This document shows, one piece after another, positions 15,082 to 23,392 of a stretch of 35,868 nucleotides of DNA. Source of the stretch: an uncultured Opitutales bacterium (lineage in GTDB: Bacteria; Verrucomicrobiota; Verrucomicrobiia; Opitutales; Intestinicryptomonadaceae); the NCBI GenBank assembly GCA_944389215.1, contig CALXLN010000002.1, positions 1 to 35,868 of the forward strand, in the 5' to 3' direction. The position numbers and the translations under genes are program-made. The notes beneath the pieces were generated by a model, which saw nothing but the letters and a program-made list of their open reading frames with translations, did not search any database and had not been told where the DNA came from. How positions within the stretch are numbered: position 1 is the stretch's first letter; every line of letters starts with the position of its first letter.

Positions 15082-16716
15082 TTATATTGGCTTATCGGGG
15101 TTTACCACCAACGTAAAGTCGAACTTCAATATTCTAGGCGTTGACGGGTCTGTCCTGACATTTTCAAATTTCTTAATGAAAGACGAACTCGTAAATGAAG
15201 CCAAAAGTTTGTTTATACGCTCAACCGCCTTATTGGGATCGTAGGCAGTCGGATCGTCCGGATTAAATTCGCGTATCAATAATCTTCCGGTTAGCTCCAG
15301 ATTATATTTCTGGTTTTTGCCTTCTCCCGTGCGGACAACACGAAGATTGTCGAGCCATACGTCCTTTTGTTCCATAAGGCGCGCTTCCAAATCGATGAAA
15401 AGATTTATCCAATTCGACTTTGACTTGGCCAACCCTTCCAACCCGGCGATCTTTTCAGTATAAGATTTAACCACCTTTTCATTCTCTTGAAGCTGCGCAT
15501 AACGCTCCTGAAGCTCAGGAGTGGCCTCTATAAACTTAGCCGAATAATCTTTTTCGCTGAAAAGAGCTTTCGAAATATACAGGAACGGCGGAACCACAGC
15601 CGCAGCCAAAATAACTGCACTTAAAAGCATAAGCGGACGCTTGCGCGCAAAATCCGTTTCTTCAACTATGTGGCGCGGCAAAAGATTTACGCCCATTGCG
15701 TCGGGCATCAACATTCTAACAGCTTCGCCGACCAACTCGCTAACCTGCGAAGAACTGTCCGTAAGCAGCGCCTGGTTCACCTTGGGGCTGACCGAAACAT
15801 TCGACAGAGAATCGAGATACTCGACGCTCATCTTCTGGTCTTCGGCAAGATATTCCGCAAAACCGCTCAAAAGCGAAGCGCGCCCCGTGAGATAAATTTT
15901 CTTTGGAGTAGCAACCCTGCCTGTGCGGCGGTAATTCAAAATTGAACGCTTCAGCTCTATGCCTATGCGTTGCATAACGCTCTTTGCGGCAGTCGTAAAA
16001 TGTTCTGCGCCCGAGTTGCCCGAGTGCTCGGGACTGGAGAAAAATCTGCGCTTGAGTTCCTCCGAAGTTTCAAAATTGCGGCCGATAGAGTCTGCAATAT
16101 GCTGGGTCAACGCATTACCGCCCACCGGAATGCTGCGAACAAACATTCCGTCTTCGCGGGCAACAAGCATATTGGAGAACTTTGCCCCGACATTAAGAAT
16201 AATAACGTCGTTCTCCAACCCGCAGTACTTCCATGTGTTATAATCCAAAATGGACGAAGCCTCGATTGATGTGGGAACCACTCCAACGGAAGTCAACGCA
16301 GCGCAGAATTCATCCGCAGCCGAAGACTTCATTGAAGTCAGAAATATTTCCGTGTCAACTCCGTCGTCCGAAATAATTTGATAATCCCATGCAACATCCG
16401 CAATCGGATAAGGAATATTTTTCTCGGCCTCAAAGGCGATTACTTCCGCTCGGCGGTCAGGCTCGACGTGCGGTATTTTTATGGTTTTTGTCAACAAAAG
16501 CATCGAGGGCGCAATTATCGTAGCTTTGCCCGAAACTTTCATTGTTTTTAATGCGAACGTCAACGCAGAGAGCCAATTCTCCTGAAACGAATAGTCGTAA
16601 TTCAGCTCTTGCACCTGAAAGCTTTCCAAAACAAGACGCCCAGATGAAACGCTAAATTCTGCGGCACTAACGTGCGAAGCTCCGCAGTTTATTATAAGCT
16701 TATTTTTAGAACTCAT
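15082..16716 (-). CDS. PilM-PilN-like fusion protein (Amuc_1101-like)
   Basis: A 544-residue protein. The first 340 residues form a PilM-type actin fold: KLIINCGASHVSAAEF is the first phosphate loop, EVIAFEAEKNIPYPIADVAW is the conserved PilM segment, and VIILNVGAKFSNMLV is the second phosphate loop. After LLPRHIVEETDFARKRPL, a membrane helix (about 360-380) leads to a coiled coil and a small periplasmic domain like PilN. The LLPRHI sequence corresponds to the PilN N-terminus that normally binds PilM, here joined in cis. It should couple a cytoplasmic actin-like ring to the inner-membrane part of the machine. It is the first gene after a terminator, so it probably has its own promoter within 16717-16816. 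Confidence 0.88.
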   Translation of the reverse strand: MSSKNKLIINCGASHVSAAEFSVSSGRLVLESFQVQELNYDYSFQENWLSALTFALKTMKVSGKATIIAPSMLLLTKTIKIPHVEPDRRAEVIAFEAEKNIPYPIADVAWDYQIISDDGVDTEIFLTSMKSSAADEFCAALTSVGVVPTSIEASSILDYNTWKYCGLENDVIILNVGAKFSNMLVAREDGMFVRSIPVGGNALTQHIADSIGRNFETSEELKRRFFSSPEHSGNSGAEHFTTAAKSVMQRIGIELKRSILNYRRTGRVATPKKIYLTGRASLLSGFAEYLAEDQKMSVEYLDSLSNVSVSPKVNQALLTDSSSQVSELVGEAVRMLMPDAMGVNLLPRHIVEETDFARKRPLMLLSAVILAAAVVPPFLYISKALFSEKDYSAKFIEATPELQERYAQLQENEKVVKSYTEKIAGLEGLAKSKSNWINLFIDLEARLMEQKDVWLDNLRVVRTGEGKNQKYNLELTGRLLIREFNPDDPTAYDPNKAVERINKLLASFTSSSFIKKFENVRTDPSTPRILKFDFTLVVNPDKPI

Positions 16717-16816
16717 TGTAAAAGTGTTAGGGGGAAATAAGAGTGATATATCGCAAGCAATTAATACTAATCGTTAGACTTAGTAAAGCATTTTCTGCAT
16801 TTTAAGCGCAGAAACG

Positions 16817-16855
16817 TAAAAAAATTTGGGAGCGGCGGTCTAAAGACGCTCCCAA
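16817..16855 (-). terminator. intrinsic terminator between the small exported protein and the pilM-like gene
   Basis: TTGGGAGCG (16826-16834) pairs with CGCTCCCAA (16847-16855); on the minus strand the stem is followed by AAATTTTTTT. It lies just after the stop of the upstream gene and before the pilM-like gene, so it should split the locus into two transcripts or act as a partial stop. Confidence 0.85.
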
Positions 16856-16872
16856 GACGCTAAATTGCGCGT

Positions 16873-17553
16873 TTATTTAGTGGAATCGTTTATGTAAGTC
16901 GGAATTTTTTGATTGCTGTTCTTAAAATACTCGTACCACTGAACGTTGAACGGGCAATCAGGAAGGGGTATGAGAACGCCTTCATTTGCGTTTGCGGCTT
17001 TGCTCACCAACTTATTATAATTTTCCAAAACTTGGACGACATTGCTGGAAGAAGAAATTTCCTTCGACAAAAGTTTTTTATAATTATGCTTTGAAAGCTT
17101 AACCGGCGTGCCATTGACAGTCAGATCTATACTCCAAGCAAACGCGTCCTGCGCCAAGCGGTACACGAAATAAGCTTCAGAGGGCACATAGAACACTACA
17201 GGCACTTTTGAATTTACCTTGCAGGCGAACAAGCGGGCCTTCGACTTCATAACCAAAAGATTGTCGAGAGACTTCTTATCTCTGGCTTTTTCATCCCTGT
17301 AAACAAGCGTTAGCCCTACATCAATGTTGCGCACCCATTGCTGGTTGTTTGCGTTTTCATCGGGATTTCCGTTTATCAGCAGCATGACCTCAATGCGAGT
17401 CCATTGACCTTCGGACGACTGGATTTCACTTTGCTGAATTTTTTTGAATTTAACATCCACAACAGAAACTGGATCTTCTTTATTCTGTTGGGCGAAAAGC
17501 GGCATAACCGCACAAAATAGCAAAAGAGTAAACAAATATTTAAGCGATTTCAT
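16873..17553 (-). CDS. small exported protein of the secretin locus (Amuc_1102-like)
   Basis: The protein of 226 residues starts with a clear signal peptide (MKSLKYLFTLLLFCAVMPLFAQ), with cleavage expected after the FAQ. The frame is open to 17604, but only the ATG at 17551-17553 puts the signal peptide at the N-terminus. The mature part looks beta-rich (for example QWTRIEVMLLINGNPDENAN). No enzyme motif is seen. In Akkermansia, a gene of similar size, Amuc_1102, follows the PilM-like gene, which matches the position here. The function is unknown. It is separated from the PilM-like gene by a terminator, so it may be expressed at a different level. Confidence 0.8.
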   Translation of the reverse strand: MKSLKYLFTLLLFCAVMPLFAQQNKEDPVSVVDVKFKKIQQSEIQSSEGQWTRIEVMLLINGNPDENANNQQWVRNIDVGLTLVYRDEKARDKKSLDNLLVMKSKARLFACKVNSKVPVVFYVPSEAYFVYRLAQDAFAWSIDLTVNGTPVKLSKHNYKKLLSKEISSSSNVVQVLENYNKLVSKAANANEGVLIPLPDCPFNVQWYEYFKNSNQKIPTYINDSTK

Positions 17554-17760
17554 ACCTAAACAATAAACCTCTTTTCGTCTTATCTTCAAGCTTTTTTTGT
17601 ACATCTGTTTTTTTATTTTACAAAAAATTGCGCGCCCAGCATTTCGCAGCCTTGCGGAAACGCAATTTCAATTCAATTGCAATAAATCGTGAACCTCAAA
17701 CAAGGCAAAAATTTTTGGGAAATTGCAAAAGACAAATCAATCGCATGCCGGTAAATTTCC

Positions 17761-17795
17761 AAAAAAAAAGCGGGTCCCGAAATTCGGGGCCCGCC
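17761..17795 (-). terminator. intrinsic terminator of the PEP-CTERM gene
   Basis: GCGGGTCCCG (17770-17779) pairs with CGGGGCCCGC (17785-17794) with one G-T pair and a 5-base loop; on the minus strand nine T follow. It starts 16 bases after the stop of the PEP-CTERM gene. Confidence 0.92.
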
Positions 17796-17810
17796 AAAAT
17801 TAAAACCTTC

Positions 17811-19643
17811 CTATCTGCTGCGCCTAAAAGCGGCGAACGCCAGGGCAAGCGCCCCGAAAGCCGCCGCAAAAGCCGCAGGTTCCGGAACGTTTGTCGCCGA
17901 CAGCCAGTAACCGCCGTTGACAGTGTCTTCAATATACTTGAAATCAATCCAATCCCCGTCTTTTGAGGACACAAGGCTCAAATCGTCGTCGTGATTTATG
18001 GAATCTATGTGTATTAGATATTCTCTAAAGCCGTCGATTACCATGTTCTTTTTGAGGTAAGTCGTCTCGTCAACGGCGCCCAACGTTCCATTTGACAAAG
18101 AAGCGAGTTTTATCAAATCCACGGAACTGTCTATATACAAGTTCAATGTCATGAAATCTATGCCGCTGGTGTGGCTTGCTATTGTGGTATTTTCAAAATT
18201 GAAATGGCTGAAACTTTGGTCGGCATACAACTCCAGATACCCGTTGCCGCGCTGCGAGCTTACCGTAACTTCAGACTGCGTGCCGTTGTCCGTTTTCTTA
18301 AACGCGTTTGACGAATGCAAAATGAGGGTCGCATGGTTGTTGTCCAAACGGATGGAACCGCTTCTGACAATCAACGAACCTTCCGCGACATCCTTGGCGA
18401 CTTCAATGGTGGATTGCGCTATGCATATGTCGCTCTTTATGTCAAAAGTAGTCCCCTTGTTGATGACAAGCCGCGAATAATCTTCGGACTGGGAGTTCTG
18501 GTAGATATAAAACGTCCCGTCGGTGGTAGTAACGGAGCCGGAAATATTCAATCGCGTCTTGTCGCCTATCCAAATGTTTTTAGCCGACAAGACGGCGCCT
18601 TCGGCCATATTAAATTCCAAATTCCGCGTCGTACTCCAATTGCTCATCCTCAACTCTCCGCCGTTTAAATTTATATATGCGGTATTGGTCAGGTTTATCT
18701 GCTGGTTGGATTCAATCGTCCAGCTTCCAGCCTCTATCACGCCGCCGATATTGTAGTGCGCGGTATAAGGCGTCGGAGCCGTATCGGATTTGAAAGTTAA
18801 ATTTTTATACTCGTAAAAAGGCCTTTCTTCGTCCGGAGTCGTATTTTCGCGCACATATATAGTTCCGTTTAAATTTAGCGTTACATACGAGCAGGAATTA
18901 TCCACGCCCAATATGGTCTCGGCAGTTGCGCCCTGAAATATAAGAGCCGTGGAACTGTTGATTGTGTTTGTTTCGGTAAAGGTGATAGTCTTTTTCAGAG
19001 GCTCGGTTAGATCCGACTCTGTTGACGGGGCTCCTGTGCCGTAAAATCTTATGCCTGAAGCTACAGAGGAATCAGACGGGTGGTCGATATTGATAGTTCC
19101 GCCGTCGAAAGTAAGTTTTGCTTCCGGGTTGTTGTTCCACTTTGATTGCGAGTGCTCGTTTCCGATGCCGATGTAGATTGCCCAGCGCATTGTTTCCGAA
19201 TCGGCGCCGGAACTGCTGGGGCCTTTTTCAGAATAGATGTAGTCGGTATCTATGTTTATCACGCCGTCGGCGCCTCCCGAAGCAGTGCCGAGCATATTTA
19301 TTATGCTGTCAGATCCTTGCGTAACTCCGGCTGACGAGTTTGCGTAAATTCTGCCAACGGTGTACTCGCCGTCCACATTGAGCTGTTTTAGGTTCCAGTT
19401 TAAATGAATGCCTACTTTATTGGAATTTGGGTATTTAGATATACCTGCTGCCTCGTAGTCAACCGCTTCTCCACCGCTGGCACCCGGATATATTCCCCAA
19501 CTTGCAGCGCTCCAATTCGTTGTTCCGTCTTGGGTGATATAGCGGTAATCCATTTCTTGATAGGGCGTCTCGCCGTCCGCTATTGCCGCCAACCATCCCA
19601 AAGGTACAATCGTTAAAGCGTGTAAAATTTTTTCATAACTCAC
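17811..19643 (-). CDS. PEP-CTERM surface protein with beta-helix-like passenger
   Basis: A 610-residue exported protein. The C-terminus has the PEP-CTERM sorting signal: NVPEPAAFAAAFG, a hydrophobic helix and FRRSR. An exosortase is expected to process it and pass it to the cell surface. A hydrophobic N-terminal segment (ALTIVPLGWLAAIADG) serves as signal peptide. The middle part consists of many short strands with aligned N, T and G residues, similar to the beta-helical passengers of autotransporter-like repeat proteins. The start is a GTG at 19643 with no Shine-Dalgarno. No exosortase is in the window. The gene stands alone with its own terminator. The target or ligand is unknown. Confidence 0.88.
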   Translation of the reverse strand: MSYEKILHALTIVPLGWLAAIADGETPYQEMDYRYITQDGTTNWSAASWGIYPGASGGEAVDYEAAGISKYPNSNKVGIHLNWNLKQLNVDGEYTVGRIYANSSAGVTQGSDSIINMLGTASGGADGVINIDTDYIYSEKGPSSSGADSETMRWAIYIGIGNEHSQSKWNNNPEAKLTFDGGTINIDHPSDSSVASGIRFYGTGAPSTESDLTEPLKKTITFTETNTINSSTALIFQGATAETILGVDNSCSYVTLNLNGTIYVRENTTPDEERPFYEYKNLTFKSDTAPTPYTAHYNIGGVIEAGSWTIESNQQINLTNTAYINLNGGELRMSNWSTTRNLEFNMAEGAVLSAKNIWIGDKTRLNISGSVTTTDGTFYIYQNSQSEDYSRLVINKGTTFDIKSDICIAQSTIEVAKDVAEGSLIVRSGSIRLDNNHATLILHSSNAFKKTDNGTQSEVTVSSQRGNGYLELYADQSFSHFNFENTTIASHTSGIDFMTLNLYIDSSVDLIKLASLSNGTLGAVDETTYLKKNMVIDGFREYLIHIDSINHDDDLSLVSSKDGDWIDFKYIEDTVNGGYWLSATNVPEPAAFAAAFGALALAFAAFRRSR

Positions 19644-19773
19644 TAACTTATAGAGAAATTTTTATATTTCAAGTAGATTTTAGGACGCAAAATAAAAAAA
19701 CTTTGAAAGCTTGCGGCGGTATTTAGCTGTTTTGCCGAGTTGGCTTTAAGCGCTAAAATCCCGCAGTGCCCCG

Positions 19774-19797
19774 CGCATTTGCGCCGCCGCAAATGCG
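19774..19797 (-). terminator. perfect 10-bp inverted repeat, possible terminator of the btuF-like operon
   Basis: CGCATTTGCG (19774-19783) and CGCAAATGCG (19788-19797) enclose a 4-base loop. It lies 38 bases after the stop of the BtuF-like gene. No good T-run follows on the minus strand, so it may be an RNA-stabilising hairpin or a factor-dependent terminator rather than an intrinsic one. Confidence 0.4.
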
Positions 19798-19835
19798 GAA
19801 ACGGCGCGAGTGAAGCGCACCGGGCAAACTGCATC

Positions 19836-20687
19836 CTACTTTGTTTTTTTGCAAAAGCCCCGAATCAACTCTATAGTTTCTATTATTCGATACGACGGAA
19901 TGGTTGCAATATCGCGCGGCATGAAACAAATAGCCCCGTTTTTCACAGCGTCAGTATGTTTCCACGCAGGATCGGATTTATAGAAATTTTCCAGCGCGCG
20001 CTTGTCAGACTCCTGAGCAAATTCCACAAATAGAATTTGGGGGTTGGCAGCAATGATAAATTCCCTTGATGGAACAGGCCAAGGCCTGCCGATGGAATCG
20101 CAGCAGTTTTTCAAGCCGCAAATATCCATAATTCCGCCTATAAACGATCCCTTCCCCGCCGCCATGTTCCCGAACATGAACATGGCACGCCTGCCGTCTT
20201 CGGTTTTTGCTGTGGCTGATTTTATATCGCCTGCAATCCGCGCGGCCTCAGCTCTCCTGCCGAAAAGCTCCCCGAGCAAAACAATATCCTTGGATATATT
20301 TTCAAGCCCCTCCGCATGCAGAAAGAAACATTTTATTCCCAGTTTTTTCAAACGCGATTCTATGCGGTCGTTCGACAATATCGGAAGAATAAAGACATCC
20401 GGCTTAAGTTCGGCTATTTTTTCATAATCCGGATTTAAAAAGCTGCCGATTTTGGGTTTTGTTTTTGCGCCTTCGGGGTAAATGCAAAATATGGAATCCG
20501 CCAAAAGAAAATCTTGCGCGCCCAACGCGAAAATCGACTGCGTTACGGCGGGCATCAATGTGGCGGCTCTAGGCGGGGACGAAAATTCAAACTCCGCTCC
20601 GCGCGCATCGCGCAATACGCCGGCGCCTGCCGAAGTCGCGATAGACCAGGCTGCCGCAAAAAACAACGCGCGAAAAACAAGTTTCAT
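19836..20687 (-). CDS. BtuF/FecB-like periplasmic metal-chelate binding protein
   Basis: This is a helical-backbone metal receptor of the BtuF/FecB type, binding an iron chelate or cobalamin in the periplasm. An N-terminal signal peptide (FRALFFAAAWSIATSAGAG) precedes the first domain. Typical segments are AATLMPAVTQSIFALGAQD, PDYEKIAELKPDVFIL and FIIAANPQILFVE. The 283 residues match the family. There is no lipobox cysteine. No FecCD permease or ATPase is near, so the partner transporter lies elsewhere or the protein has another role. The ATG overlaps the upstream stop in ATGA, showing translational coupling to the VC0807-like gene. No cobalamin riboswitch was seen. Confidence 0.82.
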   Translation of the reverse strand: MKLVFRALFFAAAWSIATSAGAGVLRDARGAEFEFSSPPRAATLMPAVTQSIFALGAQDFLLADSIFCIYPEGAKTKPKIGSFLNPDYEKIAELKPDVFILPILSNDRIESRLKKLGIKCFFLHAEGLENISKDIVLLGELFGRRAEAARIAGDIKSATAKTEDGRRAMFMFGNMAAGKGSFIGGIMDICGLKNCCDSIGRPWPVPSREFIIAANPQILFVEFAQESDKRALENFYKSDPAWKHTDAVKNGAICFMPRDIATIPSYRIIETIELIRGFCKKTK

Positions 20688-21328
20688 TTTTTATCCGGCA
20701 TGACATCTTCAAGCGACAATCCCGTGCAACGGGTTATCGAAGAAAAAAGTTTGAACATGGCAAAAACCAGAACAACCATAGTCGGCAAAACTATCACCGG
20801 GAACGATAGCGCCGTCATGCGCCCCACTTCGGCGTTAAATTCGGCAGTTCCCGCGGGGCTCTTAAACAAGTATGAAGCAAGCGCGAAATTTAGAACGCCG
20901 CTCAAGAGAAAAGACGCAGCAAGAATGTATGTTGCCGTTTTGAGGGATTTATCGAATTCGGAACGGGTACCTTTTGAATCCAAAGCGGCGTCGATTTTCC
21001 CAACGTCCAAAACCGCTTCATTCATGAGCAGAATTTTTGCGAGGGGCTTTTTTGTTGCCGCGGTAGCCAACACCGCCGCGCCCAAAATCAGCGGCACACA
21101 AGTTTCCTTGACAATCATCCACTCCCTCGAAAGCTTCATCAACCCGATTCCCCCCGTCAAGAAGACGCTGGCGATGCCTATTATGGAAAATATGTTCCAC
21201 TTGCCGCGGGAAACCAGATCGAACAGCCCGTAAACTATGGGGAAAGCCAGCGCCGCCACAAATATGTAAACGTCTATTCCGTCCGGCAAAAATCCGATGC
21301 GTTCGGCTATGCTTCTGCCCTTTATCAA
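20684..21328 (-). CDS. VC0807-like multi-pass membrane protein, start uncertain
   Basis: A small integral membrane protein resembling the VC0807 / septation-protein-A-like group. Segments include a helix near YIFVAALAFPIVYGLFDLV, then IIGIASVFLTGGIGLMKLSR and VPLILGAAVLATAATKKPLA. The listed start is a TTG at 21328. The frame stays open upstream through 20 further codons that look like real protein (ENIWLNLGFNIVAPSILL), which is the likely first membrane helix. These codons follow seven AAA lysine codons from a 22-base poly-A run and have no ATG, GTG or TTG before the in-frame stop. The true start is therefore unresolved; ATT at the run's edge is the only near-start codon. It is coupled to the BtuF-like gene. 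Confidence 0.7.
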   Translation of the reverse strand: MIKGRSIAERIGFLPDGIDVYIFVAALAFPIVYGLFDLVSRGKWNIFSIIGIASVFLTGGIGLMKLSREWMIVKETCVPLILGAAVLATAATKKPLAKILLMNEAVLDVGKIDAALDSKGTRSEFDKSLKTATYILAASFLLSGVLNFALASYLFKSPAGTAEFNAEVGRMTALSFPVIVLPTMVVLVFAMFKLFSSITRCTGLSLEDVMPDKK

Positions 21329-21387
21329 AAGGATGCTCGGGGCAACGATGTTAAAACCTAAGTTCAGCCAGATATTTTCGCGCTTTG

Positions 21388-21409
21388 TTTTTTTTTTTTT
21401 TTTTTTTTT
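21388..21409 (-). repeat. 22-base poly-A tract (poly-T on plus strand) at a gene junction
   Basis: Twenty-two T in a row on the plus strand read as A on the coding strand. The tract begins one base beyond the TAG stop of the glycosyltransferase and continues into the N-terminal codons of the VC0807-like protein. It is the longest homopolymer in the window and a likely site of replication, polymerase or sequencing slippage. Confidence 0.95.
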
Positions 21410-21410
21410 A

Positions 21411-23195
21411 CTAATTTTTCGCGTCTATTTTAAAAAGTTTATGTATTCCGTTTTCGGCTATTTTTTTTTCCGTCAACCCGCCTTTGTAGAACTGCTCAAG
21501 GTTGCCTTCCGAAACGGCTATGAATATCGCCCCGCGGCGCTTGTCGACAAATTCTCTTATCCGGTCCGCACCGTCTATAAATCTGTGCCTGTGCTTGTCC
21601 TCCTCCCGCATATATCCGAACTCTTGCTCTCCGGGAGGGGCGCCAAAATTGTAAGTTATTTCGTTTAGCCATACGGGCAAATCCTGAAATTTTCCGTATT
21701 CAAACGCTATGACCACAATGTCTTGGGGCTTTTTCTGCTTCAAAATTTCCGCCGCCAAAGGCTCTGCGCTAGGCCTTTGCAGATAAACTCCCAACGGATT
21801 GAAAAAGACGAACAGCAAAATTACCGCCGCAAACACGGAAAGCATCGTAGAGCGCGCAACTCCATTTTTTAAAAGTTGAACCAGCGCGAAGGTCGTCGCC
21901 GCAAACATGCATATTCCGAACACTGCCAGCACTATCGCCGCCTCCTGCGGGTCTATCAACTTGCCCTTGTGCAGCTGGACAAAATATATCACCGCAGGCG
22001 CCGCGCTCAGCAAATATCCGCCCGCGATAAAAAGCCAAGCGGCGGGTTTCAATTTAAACTCTGCCGGATTTTTCCATACCTTGGCCAGCCAGACGCCTAC
22101 AATAACCGCCAAAGCCGGATAAATTGAGATTATGTAAGGGACGAGCTTTGACTTTGAAAAAGAGAAAAACAGCACCACAAAAACCGCCCAAACCCCGAAA
22201 AACAGCATGGGGGAATTATTTGCGCGCAGATTTTTCCAGCCGCCCTTCAACGCATCAGCCACAGATTGCGGCAGGAGGAACAGCCAAGGAATAAGCCCCA
22301 CCGGGGCAAAAACCAAAAAGAACCAAAACGGCTGGTTGCGCATGCTTGTGTCCGCGTCTATATATCTCAAGACGTGTTCGTGGATGAAATAATACCAAAA
22401 AAAGCCCTGTCCGTCCCATTTTTTTGAGAATATGCCTTCGGCGTTTTCGCAGGCGGGATTTGCCAGCGCCGCCAAAATATGCCAAGGCGCCACAACCGCA
22501 AAAAACAGGACTATTCCCGCCGACACCCACCAAACGTCGGACAGCTTCAAAGTTCTGAAGAAGCAAACCGGTCCAACCGAAAGCCCGTAAAAGAATGCCA
22601 CAGCGCAAGGTATCAGCAATCCGATAAGCCCTTTGGAGAGAACCGCCAAAGCGCAAAAGATAAAAAATCCCAAGATTAATATCCCCCTCCATATTCCGCT
22701 TCGTTTTATGGCTACGATAAAGCAAAAGAGCGCCATTGATATAAAGACCGATACCGTCATATCAAGCGTTACGATCTGGCCTAAAGCGTAGTACAAAAGC
22801 GATGTCCCCAGAACTGCAGCCGACGCAATCCCCGCAGATCTTCCATAAAGCGCCCGCGCCGCGCAGTACGCCGCGCAAATTCCCAAAACCGCCATAATGG
22901 AATTTGCCGCGCGCGCCGAAACCCTGTTTATCCCAACGGTCTTTATTACAGCAGCCTGCATCCAGTAAAACATCGGCGGCTTGTAAAAATACGGCATTCC
23001 GTTTAGGCGCGGAGTTACCAAGTCTCCGGTAGCAACCATCTCGCGCGGAATTTCAACGTAGCGGCCCTCGTCCGGGCTTGCGAGCGGGCGCGTAAAGCTT
23101 AATCCCTAATAGAGGATTACAAAAAGGATAAAAAGGGCGGACAAATCTCGGAACCAGAACCCGCTATTTTCCGTAATATCTGTATTTTTTTGCAT
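21411..23195 (-). pseudogene. GT39 (ArnT-like) membrane glycosyltransferase with an in-frame amber codon
   Basis: This is a dolichyl/undecaprenyl-phosphate-sugar transferase of the GT39/ArnT group, which adds sugars to envelope molecules on the outer face of the inner membrane. The natural start appears to be the ATG at 23193-23195. The frame runs MQKNTDITENSGFWFRDLSA and on into the first membrane helix, then meets a TAG at 23106-23108 (codon 30), where a tryptophan (TGG) would fit. Beyond it the conserved SPDEGRYVEIPREM follows; its Asp-Glu pair is catalytic in this family. The only good downstream start, ATG at 23039, makes 542 residues and loses that motif. The rest, about 12 membrane helices, is intact. 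Alternatives are a sequencing error or suppression. Confidence 0.82.
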
Positions 23196-23392
23196 ACCGG
23201 AAAAAAAGCATATTCCTCAACCGCGCTCAAGACTTTAATTGTACCGAACCCTAAATTTAGGAATTTTTATTAAAAAAAAAAGCGCCAATAACCAGCAAAT
23301 ACAGTTTAAACAAAAGCCGCTCATGTCAGCCCACGCCGCGTTTTGGCGGAGCAACACTAAAGATTCCATTTTTCAAAAATCCGAAATTTCGC

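Noticed and set aside
19640..20700. Cobalamin riboswitch for the BtuF-like gene
   Set aside because: The gene start overlaps the upstream gene, leaving no leader, and no B12-box was seen before the operon's first gene.
23106..23108. Reassignment of TAG to an amino acid in this genome
   Set aside because: The glycosyltransferase itself and smpB end in TAG at the expected family length, so TAG works as a stop here; a point mutation is simpler.
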